A DNA stretch of 44,372 bases. Source: Candidatus Bathyarchaeota archaeon. Lineage in GTDB: Archaea; Thermoproteota; Bathyarchaeia; TCS64. Position numbers and translations under genes: made by a program. Positions 31,065 through 40,067 of the stretch are shown here, piece by piece. Where the stretch lies: positions 1-44,372 of the forward strand of contig JABIBQ010000036.1 of the NCBI GenBank assembly GCA_018652685.1. The letters run 5' to 3'. The stretch's first letter is position 1; each line of letters opens with the position of its first letter. The notes beneath the pieces were generated by a model. It was not told the origin of the DNA. It saw only the letters and a list, made by a program, of their open reading frames with translations, and ran no database searches.

Positions 31065-31265
31065 TCACTCGATGTATCCCAGTCGCCTGAGTCGCTCCCT
31101 GATGAGCTCCTCTTCCTCTTTAGTATACTCCGTCTCCTCTGGGAACTCGTTCTCAAGGAGCAGCTCGATGTACTCCTCGACAGTTGAGATGCTGGTCCCA
31201 GTGATCTTCTCTTTAACTTTATCGAAGAGCTCCTTGCTGATCTTGATTTGAACCTTATCGCTCAT
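31065..31265 (-). CDS. Small ribbon-helix-helix-like protein upstream of sat
   Basis: A 66-aa protein: strand VQIKISKELFDKVK, helix pair TSISTVEEYIELLLENEF, then an acidic helix ending ERLRRLGYIE. The N-terminal 45 residues fit a CopG/Arc-like RHH dimer; the LRRLGYIE tail recurs in small RHH-like proteins of other prokaryotes. It is the first gene of the sat operon (5-bp gap), so control of sulfate activation is a fair guess. On the minus strand gttatatct lies about 35 bp and aggtg about 10 nt before ATG 31265. No toxin gene accompanies it. Confidence 0.75.
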   Translation of the reverse strand: MSDKVQIKISKELFDKVKEKITGTSISTVEEYIELLLENEFPEETEYTKEEEELIRERLRRLGYIE

Positions 31266-31363
31266 TTTCTACACCTGTTAACCAATAGTCACGGCGTTTC
31301 AGATATAACTCTTTACCCACTCTACCAATACAGTACCCATACAAAGTTCATGTTTGGGGATAC

Positions 31364-31372
31364 GTATTTAAG
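31364..31372 (+). promoter_or_regulatory. TATA box of the aIF2 gamma gene
   Basis: gtatttaag lies about 50 bp ahead of the first codon that aligns with aIF2 gamma. It predicts a transcript starting near 31393-31398 and hence a leader of roughly 20 nt containing aggggcga. That leader starts downstream of the in-frame TGA at 31387, so translation must begin within the next ten codons, where no ATG, GTG or TTG exists. Confidence 0.5.
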
Positions 31373-31416
31373 CAAAGATTCAGTAGTGAAAGCACGATCC
31401 ACAGGGGCGAGTTCAT

Positions 31417-32658
31417 ATTCCAAAACTACCACAGCAACCTGAAGTCAACATAGGCACAATCGGACACGTAGACCACGGAAAGACCACCCTAGTCCAAGCT
31501 ATCACTGGGGAATGGGCGAGTCGCCACAGCGAGGAGCTAAAGCGTGGAATTACCATCAAACTAGGATACGCCGACACGGCCATCTACAAGTGCCCGAGCT
31601 GTGACGAGCCCGAGTGTTACTGTGTTACAGATATATGCCCCAACTGTGATACTGAGACCGAGCTTCAGAGGACTCTCAGCTTCGTGGACGCCCCTGGTCA
31701 CGAGATCCTGATGGCGACCATGCTCAGCGGAGCGGCCGTCATGGACGGAGCAATCCTAGTCATCGCAGCAAACGAGAAATGCCCCCAGCCACAGACACGT
31801 GAGCACCTTGCAGCAATCCAGGCAGTTGGGTTGGACAAGCTCATCATTGTACAGAACAAGATCGACCTCGTCACTGTTGAGGAGGCCGAGCAGAGCTACA
31901 AGGACATCAAGAAATTCCTCAAGGAAAGCATAGCAGAGGACGCGCCAATAATCCCAGTCTCAGCCCAGCAGGTCGTCAACGTTGACCTTCTGATCCAGGC
32001 CATGCAGGAGTACCTGCCGACACCGGAGAGAGACCCAGACCAGTCACCAAGGATGTACATCGTCAGGAGCTTTGACGTGAACAAGCCAGGCACCGAGATA
32101 GATGAGATGGTTGGAGGCGTAATCGGGGGAAGTATAACCCAAGGAAGCTTCGAGCTCGGGGAAGAGGTTGAGATAAGGCCCGGCCTGCCCCAGAGACAGA
32201 AGAACAAGATTAAGATGCGTGAACTCTACACCACCATCACAAGCCTCCACGTTGGAGGAACCGCGGTTGACAAGGCCCTCCCAGGAGGGCTCGCGGGGGT
32301 CGGCACTCAGCTGGATCCAAGTCTGTCAAAATCGGACGGGTTGGTTGGAAGCCTCATCGGGGAGCCAGGGACTCTTCCACCGGTACTGGACTCACTCAAC
32401 CTTGAGTACGAACTCTTCGAGAGCGTTGTAGGTACAAGGATGGAGGAGAAGGTCGCCCAGATAGCGAGGGGCGAGAAAATGCTCCTCAACGTAGGCACCG
32501 CCAAGACCATGGGCGAGATCACCCAAATAAAGAAAAGGAACCTTGAAGCAGCACTTTCAATTCCCGTCTGTGCGCTGCCTGGGGACCGAGTGGCCATCAG
32601 CAGGCGAATCGGAAGCCGTTGGAGGCTCATCGGGTTCGGGATAGTCCGTGAGGATTAA
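31417..32658 (+). CDS. eif2g: Translation initiation factor 2 gamma subunit (start codon non-canonical)
   Basis: The GTPase subunit of aIF2, which brings Met-tRNAi to the small ribosomal subunit. The frame shows all marks: GHVDHGKTT (G1), the switch segment ELKRGITIKLGYAD, a zinc knuckle with CPSCDEPEC and CPNC, DAPGHE (G3), NKIDLV (G4) and the C-terminal domains ending RWRLIGFGIVRED. Homology starts at IPKLPQQPEVNIGTIGH, but between the in-frame TGA at 31387 and G1 there is no ATG, GTG or TTG. ATT 31417 gives the expected 413 aa and has ggggcga 6 nt upstream. The first in-frame GTG and ATG (31684 and 31711 or nearby) fall after G1 and cannot be right. A PIN-domain gene overlaps the stop by one base. 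Confidence 0.88.
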   Translation: MPKLPQQPEVNIGTIGHVDHGKTTLVQAITGEWASRHSEELKRGITIKLGYADTAIYKCPSCDEPECYCVTDICPNCDTETELQRTLSFVDAPGHEILMATMLSGAAVMDGAILVIAANEKCPQPQTREHLAAIQAVGLDKLIIVQNKIDLVTVEEAEQSYKDIKKFLKESIAEDAPIIPVSAQQVVNVDLLIQAMQEYLPTPERDPDQSPRMYIVRSFDVNKPGTEIDEMVGGVIGGSITQGSFELGEEVEIRPGLPQRQKNKIKMRELYTTITSLHVGGTAVDKALPGGLAGVGTQLDPSLSKSDGLVGSLIGEPGTLPPVLDSLNLEYELFESVVGTRMEEKVAQIARGEKMLLNVGTAKTMGEITQIKKRNLEAALSIPVCALPGDRVAISRRIGSRWRLIGFGIVRED

Positions 32659-33044
32659 TGCCCACACGGATTCTTGCTGACACAAACTTTCTATTAATCC
32701 CTGAACGTTTCAAGGTGGACATTTTTGATGTATCCGCCGACGCAGTCAATGACCTCACCGAGTTCTATGTATCATCAAGGGTGCTTGACGAGATTCAGCA
32801 CCTCAAGGAAAATGCAAAGCCCAGTTTCTTCAGGGAGCTTAGGATTGCAGAGACTTTCGCAGGGATGTGCACGTTTATCGTTGATCCCAGCGATAACGAT
32901 GTTGATGATAGCCTGGTTAGCCTTGCGTTACGTGAGGGCATGGTTCTAGGGACATCCGACGCAGAGCTTAGGCAAAAGGCTAGGGCTGCAGGAGTCAAGG
33001 TTCTGTACCTGAGACAGAAGAGTTACCTGGTTCTTGACGGCTAA
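32658..33044 (+). CDS. PIN-domain (FCF1-like) ribonuclease-fold protein
   Basis: A 128-aa PIN domain. Acidic residues are at the expected places: ILADTNFLLIP (D8), VLDEIQHLKE (about 43-52), VDDSLVSLA (about 86-94) and LGTSDAELRQ (about 101-110). These would bind Mg2+ or Mn2+ for RNA cleavage. Archaeal genomes often keep such an FCF1/UTP23-like PIN gene beside aIF2 gamma, and here the ATG overlaps the aIF2 gamma TAA by one base. No antitoxin is present, so a toxin role is unlikely; rRNA processing is the favoured inference. Confidence 0.85.
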   Translation: MPTRILADTNFLLIPERFKVDIFDVSADAVNDLTEFYVSSRVLDEIQHLKENAKPSFFRELRIAETFAGMCTFIVDPSDNDVDDSLVSLALREGMVLGTSDAELRQKARAAGVKVLYLRQKSYLVLDG

Positions 33045-33122
33045 TGAACTATTTACTCTATATTGATATTATAGACATTCAACATAGGAGTTTTAAGCGA
33101 TAAAGTATTCCCAATGTAGAAT

Positions 33123-33141
33123 TAGGTCAATCCATGACCTA
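33123..33141 (+). promoter_or_regulatory. Dyad TAGGTCA-N5-TGACCTA before the P-type ATPase gene
   Basis: A perfect 7-bp inverted repeat lies about 30 bp downstream of a TATA-like gttttaag (33091-33098) and 25 bp before the TTG start, so it covers or follows the transcription start. A second small dyad (CAC-taaaatg-GTG) lies just before the start codon. Repression by a dimeric regulator or a leader hairpin are both possible. Confidence 0.45.
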
Positions 33142-33165
33142 GAAAACACTAAAATGGTGTAAATC

Positions 33166-35922
33166 TTGGAAAAGAAAGAATGGCATTCAACAGATATCGA
33201 TGGAGTCCTCCAGACATTAGAGACTAGCCGGAAAGGCATCTCTGATGAGGAGGTCGCCAAACGACTCCAAGAGTATGGCCCAAACGAACTCCAGGAGGAG
33301 GCAAAGAAGCAATGGTATCACCTTCTCTGGGAGCAGTTTACAAGCATACTCGTCGTCGTACTAATCATTTCAGCAGCAGTCTCCGGCTATCTTGCAATCA
33401 AAGAAGGCGAGCCCATGACCGACATGTACGTTATACTTGTCATAGTCGTCATGAACGGTATTCTCGGTTTCTACCAGGAGTACAAGGCGGAGCAAGCCGT
33501 TGAAGCCCTAAAGGCAATGGTCTCACCGCATGTCCTCGTAATGAGGAACGGTAAAGAGGAATCAATCGACTCCAAGGACCTTGTTCCCGGTGATATTATT
33601 ATACTTGAAGCAGGCAGTAGAGTGCCCGCTGACAGCAGGTTACTGGAAGCAGCTAATCTTGAGGTCGACGAGGCCGCCCTAACCGGTGAGTCCAGGCCAG
33701 CAAGCAAGAGACTCGTCGCGGTTGCATCAGACGCAAGTATTGGAGACCAGAAAAACATGGTCTTCATGGGCACCGTCGTCACAAATGGCAGGGCCGTTGC
33801 CGTAGTCACCGAGACTGGCATGAGCAGCCAGTTCGGAAAGATCGCAGGTATGGTCATGTCGATCGACGTGGAGCCCCCACCGCTCACACAGAAGATGGAC
33901 AAGATGGGCAGGCAGCTCATCGCTATCAGCCTCGTACTGACACTGTTCGTTTTCTTCGTGCTATGGTTCGTTCATGACAGGACCATTGAAGAGGTCTTCA
34001 TGACAAGCGTCAGTCTGGCAGTCTCCGCGATACCAGAGGGTCTGCCCGCGGTTCTTACGATCACACTAGCCATGGGCACAAGCCGTATGGCAAAGCAGAA
34101 GGCAATCGTGCGTAGGCTCGCAAGCGTCGAGACGCTTGGAAGTACAACCGTAATCTGCAGCGACAAGACTGGGACCCTTACCAAGAACGAGATGACCGTC
34201 ACCAAGCTGCACTCAGCTGGCAGGACAATCAATCTTACTGGGACCGGGTATCAGCCGCAAGGCGACTTCATGGAGAACGGTGCAAAGGTCAATCCAACTG
34301 ATGACGCCCAGATAACAACTCTACTTAGAATCAGCGCACTGAACAACGACTCGGTAATCCAGCAGAGCAACGGGAACTGGGTTTGCTACGGTGACCCCAC
34401 TGAGGGAGCTTTCGTCGTGGCCGCCGAGAAGTCAGGCATGGCGAACAAGGCACTCAAGGAGGAGTACGAGAGGGTCAGCGAGATCCCATTCGACTCAACA
34501 AGGAAGCGGATGACCACCGTCCATAAGACCCCCGAGGGTAAGCTAGTTGCCTATGTCAAAGGGGCATCCGAGATGGTGCTCGAAAGATCAACAAAGATCC
34601 TCGACGGAGATGTCAGGGACCTAACCCAGAAGGACAAGGACGAAACCCTTAATGTCATGCAGGGCATGGCGGGGGACGCCCTCCGTGTCCTGGGAATGGC
34701 CTACAAGGAGTTACCAGATGACTACGATTACTCAGCCCTAGAGGTTGACGAGGTAGAGGATGACCTTGTTTTCGTTGGAATAATCGGAATGATCGACCCC
34801 GCAAGGGAAGAGGTGCCCTCTGCCATCAGGACAGCTGCCGAGGCAGGTATCAGATCCGTTATGGTTACAGGTGACCACCGTATCACCGCCGTAGCCATCG
34901 CCAAGCAGATCGGAATCCTCAGAGAAGAGACCGACGCATCCGTACTGGAGGGCGTCGAGATAGAGGCTCTTACCGAGGACCAGCTTGACGACACAATCGA
35001 AAATGTCCGCGTCTGTGCAAGGGTCAGCCCAGAGCACAAGATGAGGATCGCGCTGAGCCTGAAGAGGCTCGGCCACATAGTCGCTATGACCGGTGATGGC
35101 GTCAATGACGCACCCGCACTCAAGGCAGCCGACATCGGCGTCGCCATGGGCATCAAGGGTACAGATGTCACCAAGGAAGCCAGCGACATGGTCCTTGAGG
35201 ACGACAACTTCGCGACAATCGTACAGGCCATCAAGGGTGGCCGTGAGATCTACACTAACGTAACAAAGTACATCAGACTAATGCTAGCCGCGAACTTTGA
35301 CGAGTTCCTGGAGATTACCGTTACGGCAGTTCTGGGACTACCAGTTCCGTTCCTACCAATCCACATCCTGTGGATCAACCTGGTCACGGACGGTCTGCCT
35401 GCACTCGCGTTGAGCATTGACCCACCGGACCCAGACATCATGAAGTACCCGCCAAGGGATCCCAAGGAGGACATACTCAAGAGGTTCTGGCGATTCATTC
35501 TGTTCGCGGCACTGGTGGACTTCATCAGCGACTTCATACCCTTCTTCTGGGCGTACATCACAGTCGCTGGAAATACAGGGGACTGGGAGCTGGCAGCAAC
35601 AACCGCAAGGACAGTTGCTTTCACTAGCATCGTGTTCTTCGAGTTCTTCCTGTCATATCAGTGTAGGAGCGAGACGAAGCACATCTTCCAGCTAGGGCTT
35701 GAGGGATGGACGGCAAACAAGTTGCTGTTCATTAGCGTCATGATTGGACTAATACTGCAGATGATGATACTATACATCCCATCATTGAACGTGATATTCC
35801 ACGTCGTCCCGCTAACAGGGCTACAGCTGCTGGTCTGCTTCCTCGGAAGCCTCACTGCCTTCCTGATCATCCCGCAGAAGCTGATCCCTAAGAGGCAGTA
35901 CGTCGAGCACAGGAAAGCCTAG
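33166..35922 (+). CDS. P2A-type (calcium) cation-transporting ATPase
   Basis: A 918-aa P-type ATPase with ten predicted membrane helices. Actuator motif LTGESRPA, phosphorylation site SDKTGTLTKNE (D333), KGASE nucleotide site and hinge MTGDGVNDAPALKAADIGVAMG are all present. Residues that bind Ca2+ in SERCA are kept: PEGLP in helix 4, N and E in AANFDEFLEI (helix 5), and N/T/D in LWINLVTDGLPA (helix 6). This supports Ca2+ export coupled to ATP, though some prokaryotic relatives move Na+. The start TTG 33166 has ggtgt upstream. It starts about 120 bp downstream of the PIN gene and 190 bp upstream of the H+-pyrophosphatase gene. Confidence 0.9.
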   Translation: MEKKEWHSTDIDGVLQTLETSRKGISDEEVAKRLQEYGPNELQEEAKKQWYHLLWEQFTSILVVVLIISAAVSGYLAIKEGEPMTDMYVILVIVVMNGILGFYQEYKAEQAVEALKAMVSPHVLVMRNGKEESIDSKDLVPGDIIILEAGSRVPADSRLLEAANLEVDEAALTGESRPASKRLVAVASDASIGDQKNMVFMGTVVTNGRAVAVVTETGMSSQFGKIAGMVMSIDVEPPPLTQKMDKMGRQLIAISLVLTLFVFFVLWFVHDRTIEEVFMTSVSLAVSAIPEGLPAVLTITLAMGTSRMAKQKAIVRRLASVETLGSTTVICSDKTGTLTKNEMTVTKLHSAGRTINLTGTGYQPQGDFMENGAKVNPTDDAQITTLLRISALNNDSVIQQSNGNWVCYGDPTEGAFVVAAEKSGMANKALKEEYERVSEIPFDSTRKRMTTVHKTPEGKLVAYVKGASEMVLERSTKILDGDVRDLTQKDKDETLNVMQGMAGDALRVLGMAYKELPDDYDYSALEVDEVEDDLVFVGIIGMIDPAREEVPSAIRTAAEAGIRSVMVTGDHRITAVAIAKQIGILREETDASVLEGVEIEALTEDQLDDTIENVRVCARVSPEHKMRIALSLKRLGHIVAMTGDGVNDAPALKAADIGVAMGIKGTDVTKEASDMVLEDDNFATIVQAIKGGREIYTNVTKYIRLMLAANFDEFLEITVTAVLGLPVPFLPIHILWINLVTDGLPALALSIDPPDPDIMKYPPRDPKEDILKRFWRFILFAALVDFISDFIPFFWAYITVAGNTGDWELAATTARTVAFTSIVFFEFFLSYQCRSETKHIFQLGLEGWTANKLLFISVMIGLILQMMILYIPSLNVIFHVVPLTGLQLLVCFLGSLTAFLIIPQKLIPKRQYVEHRKA

Positions 35923-36053
35923 GCTCTCCTTTTTTCCTTTTATTATTAAATTCTTAGCTATTAATTGACTTAGTTGTATTTTTTCGTATTTATTGAAAAT
36001 TACATAGTATGTGTTAATTAGAAACAGTAATTATGGGTCTTATTTCCCAATCA

Positions 36054-36102
36054 TTTTTATAGATTTACTTTCGTATATCAGGGGAATACTCAACAAAAGG
36101 AG
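36054..36102 (+). promoter_or_regulatory. Promoter and Shine-Dalgarno of hppA
   Basis: TATA box tttttatag at 36054-36062 and a strong ribosome-binding site aaaaggag at 36095-36102, 8 nt before ATG 36111. The gap between the two ATPase/pyrophosphatase genes is AT-rich and contains T tracts (ccttttttccttttatt) just after the P-ATPase stop, which probably terminate that transcript. hppA is therefore its own transcription unit. Confidence 0.6.
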
Positions 36103-36110
36103 AATATAGA

Positions 36111-38159
36111 ATGGTAGAAGCATGGTTAATAGCCCCAGTAATGGCGGTAATTTCAATTCTCGCGGGTTTTTACATCCACGATTTCGTTAAAAAACAGGAC
36201 ACCGGCACGGACCAGATGCGTTTCGTCGCAGGTGCCATCAAAGAGGGAGCCAGGACCTTCCTCAATAGGATGTACAAGACCCTTGCATATTTCATCGCAG
36301 GCATGGCACTTGTACTCCTAATCCTATTACCCACACCAATATGGGCAACGACCAACATAATGGATAACGTTGTTCTTGCCTGTGGGTACATCTTCGGCGC
36401 TGTATGCAGCGGAATCGCAGGATGGATGGGAATGGACGTGGCAACAGACGCCAACCTACGCGCAGCAAGCGCGGCAAGACAGGGGATCAGCAAGAGCTTC
36501 CCAATTGCCTTCCGTGGCGGCGCGGTCATGGGAACAAGCGTCATCGGCCTCGCCCTACTCGGAGTAAGCTCAATCTACTTCGCGACTGGTGACCCCAACG
36601 TTGTACTCGGGTTCAGTTTCGGAGCATCAGCAATGGCACTATTCGCCAAGGCTGGTGGCGGGATCTTCACGAAGACCGCGGACATCGGTGCAGACCTAGT
36701 AGGAAAAGTCGAGTTCAACCTCGACGAGGACGACCCAAGAAACCCAGCCGTAATCGCCGACAACGTTGGAGACAACGTCGGAGACGTTGCGGGCATGGGT
36801 GCAGACTTATTCGATAGCTACGTGGCGAGCCTAATGGCCGTCATGATCCTGGGAACAGTCCTAGGTGGTTACCTCATTGAGATGCCTCTAGTCTACGCTG
36901 GCCTAGGAGCCATCGCTAGCCTCATCGGCATCTTCGCAGTCAATGTCAAGGAGGGACAAGAGCCAGGAGCAATCCTGAACAGGGGAACATACATCACTGT
37001 CGGTCTCTTTCTCGCACTGAGTTACGCAGCGAACACCTACTTGGGTTACAACCTCAGGTTCTGGGGAGCATCCGCGGTAGGCCTGATCGCTGGAGTTATC
37101 ATCGGTTTCACCGGTGACTACTACACAAGCATCGACCAGAAGCCAGCAATGACAACTGCCGAGGCAAGCCAGACAGGCGCGGCAGTCAACATTATCACCG
37201 GGTTCAGTTACGGCCTACTGAGTACCTTGCCACCAATGGTTGGCGTAGGAATTGCAGCCTGGCTGTCATACGCCATCTGTGCCCCACTTGGTCCAGGATA
37301 CGGTGTTTATGGCATCGGTATCTCAGCGTTCGGCATGCTCAGCATCGTCGGGATCGTCGTAGCAAACGACAGTTTCGGCCCAATCGGGGACAACGCCAAG
37401 GGCATCGCGGAGCAGGGAGGCCTTGACCATGAGACCATCCGCATCTTGGACAAGATGGATGCGGCAGGTAACACAAGCAAGGCAATCACAAAAGGCTTCG
37501 CCATCGGCGCAGCAGGGCTAACGGTAATCAGCATCCTCGCCACGTTTAAGGAAGTGGCAGAGTTCACGCTGGGCACGCAGGTCATCTTTGACCTGATGAA
37601 CCCTCTTGTCATGCTCGGGGCACTAATCGGTGTGGCGATACCCGCCGTTTTCAGTGCACAGCTGATGCTCGGTGTTGGTAGAAACGCGGAGACGATGATT
37701 ACGGAAATTCGTCGCCAGTTCGCAGAGATCCCCGGTCTCATCGAGGGCGTGGAAGGAGTTGTTCCTGAGTACGAGAAGTGTATAGACATCGCAACTTCAG
37801 GGGCACTCAAGGAGCTTGTACCCGCGACCCTAACCGCAATTGCTGCGACACTGGGAGTTGGGTTCATCTTCGGCGTGGAGGCACTGGGAGGTTTCCTTGC
37901 TGGAAACATCTTCAGCGGCCTACTCTTGGCGCTGCTCATGAGCAACGCGGGTGGACTTTGGGATAACGCGAAAAAGTACGTTGAGGACGGTAACCTGGGA
38001 GGAAAGGGCAGCGATGCTCACCACGCAGCAGTTATCGGAGACACTGTAGGTGATCCATTCAAGGACACAGCTGGACCTAGCCTTAACACCCTGATCACGG
38101 TGATTGGGTTGGTGGCTAACATTTTCCTGCCCCTGATCCTCGCCTACGCGATTTTCTAA
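36111..38159 (+). CDS. hppA: Membrane-bound proton-translocating pyrophosphatase
   Basis: A 682-aa integral membrane pump with about 16 helices that couples PPi hydrolysis to ion export. Substrate-site motifs are [33 protein letters not shown] (shown in part), [12 protein letters not shown] and [16 protein letters not shown]. The K+-dependence position reads GNTSKA with K457; Lys here marks K+-independent H+ pumps, whereas K+-dependent enzymes have Ala. It would build a proton gradient from PPi released by biosynthesis, complementing the PPi-type PFK and ATP sulfurylase in this window. Confidence 0.95.
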   Translation: MVEAWLIAPVMAVISILAGFYIHDFVKKQDTGTDQMRFVAGAIKEGARTFLNRMYKTLAYFIAGMALVLLILLPTPIWATTNIMDNVVLACGYIFGAVCSGIAGWMGMDVATDANLRAASAARQGISKSFPIAFRGGAVMGTSVIGLALLGVSSIYFATGDPNVVLGFSFGASAMALFAKAGGGIFTKTADIGADLVGKVEFNLDEDDPRNPAVIADNVGDNVGDVAGMGADLFDSYVASLMAVMILGTVLGGYLIEMPLVYAGLGAIASLIGIFAVNVKEGQEPGAILNRGTYITVGLFLALSYAANTYLGYNLRFWGASAVGLIAGVIIGFTGDYYTSIDQKPAMTTAEASQTGAAVNIITGFSYGLLSTLPPMVGVGIAAWLSYAICAPLGPGYGVYGIGISAFGMLSIVGIVVANDSFGPIGDNAKGIAEQGGLDHETIRILDKMDAAGNTSKAITKGFAIGAAGLTVISILATFKEVAEFTLGTQVIFDLMNPLVMLGALIGVAIPAVFSAQLMLGVGRNAETMITEIRRQFAEIPGLIEGVEGVVPEYEKCIDIATSGALKELVPATLTAIAATLGVGFIFGVEALGGFLAGNIFSGLLLALLMSNAGGLWDNAKKYVEDGNLGGKGSDAHHAAVIGDTVGDPFKDTAGPSLNTLITVIGLVANIFLPLILAYAIF

Positions 38160-38265
38160 TATCCCCTATTTTCTATTTTATTATCTACCCACCAGAGTGG
38201 GCTATGAAACTGTTTTTGACGCTACATACGGAGTTTTTATTGGAGAATCGGGGTATCCCCATTAT

Positions 38266-38275
38266 CTTTATTAGT
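38266..38275 (+). promoter_or_regulatory. TATA box of the L15e gene
   Basis: tctttattag lies about 45-55 bp before ATG 38320, and taggagaaa supplies a ribosome-binding site about 10 nt before the start. The ribosomal gene stands alone with its own promoter rather than in a ribosomal operon. Confidence 0.45.
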
Positions 38276-38319
38276 TTGAACTAGAGTAATCAGGTAGCCT
38301 CATAGGAGAAAAACGATCA

Positions 38320-38775
38320 ATGTACCGCCATCTCAAGAACGCTTGGAAGAAACCAGGCGACAGTTACATCAAGGAAGTAATGAGGAATAGGGTAATCCTT
38401 TGGAGAAAGCAGCCCTCATCAGTTAGAATCGACAAGCCAACCAGGCTAGACAGGGCTCGTGGTCTTGGATACAAGGCCAAGCAGGGATTCGTTGTCGTCA
38501 GGACCCGTATTCGTAGGGGCGGACGCCGCAAGCTGAGGCCAGTACTGGGTCGTAGGCAAAAGAGGATGGGCGTAACAAAGTTCACTCCAGGTAAGAGCAA
38601 GAGGCTCATCGCAGAGGAGAGGACGGCGCGAAAGTACCCGAACCTAGAGATCCTTAACAGCTACTGGGCGTGGCAGGACGGACGATACAAGTGGTTCGAG
38701 ATCATACTCATTGACCCAAACAACCCATCCATCAAGTCGGACAAGGATGTCGGCTGGATCGCTGGAAAAAACTAA
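38320..38775 (+). CDS. rpl15e: Large-subunit ribosomal protein L15e
   Basis: A 151-aa basic protein of the archaeal/eukaryotic L15e family, absent from bacteria. Recognisable segments are MYRHLKNAWKKPGDSY, RLDRARGLGYKAKQGFVVVR, RIRRGGRRK, the RKYPNLEILNSYW part and the ending YKWFEIILIDPNNPSIKSD. It packs against 23S rRNA. The length is slightly under the usual 190 aa because the C-terminus ends soon after DVGWIAGKN; archaeal forms vary here. It starts at ATG 38320 with a Shine-Dalgarno. Confidence 0.93.
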   Translation: MYRHLKNAWKKPGDSYIKEVMRNRVILWRKQPSSVRIDKPTRLDRARGLGYKAKQGFVVVRTRIRRGGRRKLRPVLGRRQKRMGVTKFTPGKSKRLIAEERTARKYPNLEILNSYWAWQDGRYKWFEIILIDPNNPSIKSDKDVGWIAGKN

Positions 38776-38814
38776 CCCTCTCTAATTAATACATTACATT
38801 TCTAGAATCTCGTT

Positions 38815-39984
38815 TTACTCGCTTGGCTCATTGGCCGTATTCTTGAGCTTAAATGCGACGAGGACTGCCACTAGACATATAGCCCCTGAAACAAGGAACG
38901 GCGAGGTCTGGGAGTAGTTTGTGTAGAAATAACTGGCGATTAACGGCCCAAGCGTGAAACCGAGCCTGTTCCCTGTGATGTTGACCCCGAATGCGGCTCC
39001 AGTTAGCTCATCTGGAACGGACCTTGATAGAAGCGTCAGCGTAGCGGGCCAGGTCATGCTCCAAAGCCCGAAGGCGATTGTGTTTATGACAAGCATCACC
39101 CTCCAGTCACCGACAAAGTGCCACGAGGCGTACAGGAACGGGATCATTGCTATTAGCGTGATGACTGTCCTCTTCATCCCGAATCTTTCCGCGATCTTGC
39201 CGCTAGGAATCTGGGTGACTAGGCTCAGCAAGTTTTGGGCCGTGAAGAACAGAGCCACCTGTTGTGCGTTGAGCGAAAACCGTGAAACCAGGTAGAGTGG
39301 GATGATGAGGTTGATACCACCCATGGCCGTGGTCAGGAGAATACCGTAGACAAAGAACGTGAGGAGCACTGGAGCGGTATCTCCCCTGAAAAGCTCCCTG
39401 AATCCTCCTCCCGTTGAGTCTCTCTGCACCTCTTGTTTCTCTATCCTCAGGCTTGGGAGTATGCTGATAGCGTTAATGGCAGACCCCACTAGGAACACCT
39501 GCCTCCAACCCGACGTCTGTATTAGGTAACCGCTGATGAGTGTGCTTACCACGCCCGCCAGAGGCCAGGACGAGTTCATTATTCCGAACACGGAGGCTCT
39601 GGTATCCGGGGTTGAGTTGTCCGTTATCATGGCCATCCTGGCTGGCATGAATAAGGCTCCTGATGAACTGTAGATTATGAAGAGCGGTAATACCTGCTGC
39701 CAAGTCTGGGCGTTTGCCATCATGAACATGATAACTGAGTTCACAACTAAGCTGCTCAAGAGCAGGGTTCTCTTCCCAAGCCTATCCATGAACAGGCCAG
39801 CTGGAAGCATCAACGTGGTCGCAACTAGCCCCCCGAGGCTTATTACCCAGGCGTTCTCTGATGCCGTTGCCCCGAGGTTTGATAGGAATAGCGGGAAAAG
39901 CGGAGTTACTAGTTGAACCGAGAAACCGAAAGCGGTGTTTAGAATGAATAGATATCGCAGGTTACGGTTCAACACTTTGAACAT
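38815..39984 (-). CDS. Major facilitator superfamily transporter
   Basis: A 389-aa membrane protein with 12 predicted helices. The loop between helices 2 and 3 reads GLFMDRLGKRTLL, the MFS motif A equivalent, and the same loop in the second half reads GKIAERFGMKRTVI. The central loop is charged (LRIEKQEVQRDSTGG). It resembles multidrug or sugar efflux MFS proteins in a general way, and the substrate cannot be assigned. The minus-strand TATA acttatattac lies about 35 bp before ATG 39984. No regulator or metabolic gene is adjacent to suggest a substrate. Confidence 0.88.
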   Translation of the reverse strand: MFKVLNRNLRYLFILNTAFGFSVQLVTPLFPLFLSNLGATASENAWVISLGGLVATTLMLPAGLFMDRLGKRTLLLSSLVVNSVIMFMMANAQTWQQVLPLFIIYSSSGALFMPARMAMITDNSTPDTRASVFGIMNSSWPLAGVVSTLISGYLIQTSGWRQVFLVGSAINAISILPSLRIEKQEVQRDSTGGGFRELFRGDTAPVLLTFFVYGILLTTAMGGINLIIPLYLVSRFSLNAQQVALFFTAQNLLSLVTQIPSGKIAERFGMKRTVITLIAMIPFLYASWHFVGDWRVMLVINTIAFGLWSMTWPATLTLLSRSVPDELTGAAFGVNITGNRLGFTLGPLIASYFYTNYSQTSPFLVSGAICLVAVLVAFKLKNTANEPSE

Positions 39985-40067
39985 GATGAGAAGATTGCCA
40001 CATCGTGTAATATAAGTGGGAACCTATCCGAGGAACTTTTTTTGTTCTAGGGGACAATGAGCCCTAT

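Noticed and set aside
31065-31265. RHH protein as an antitoxin
   Set aside because: The neighbouring gene in the operon is ATP sulfurylase, not a toxin.
31350-31442. ATG-started short frame over the aIF2 gamma leader
   Set aside because: It is in a different frame from aIF2 gamma, contains the TATA box of that gene, and gives a Ser/Thr-rich sequence without motif.
31684-32658. aIF2 gamma called from the first in-frame GTG inside the gene
   Set aside because: This would drop G1, the switch region and the zinc knuckle, which are all encoded upstream in the same frame.
32658-33044. PIN protein as a VapC toxin
   Set aside because: No antitoxin gene; one-base overlap with aIF2 gamma and FCF1-like sequence point to a housekeeping role.
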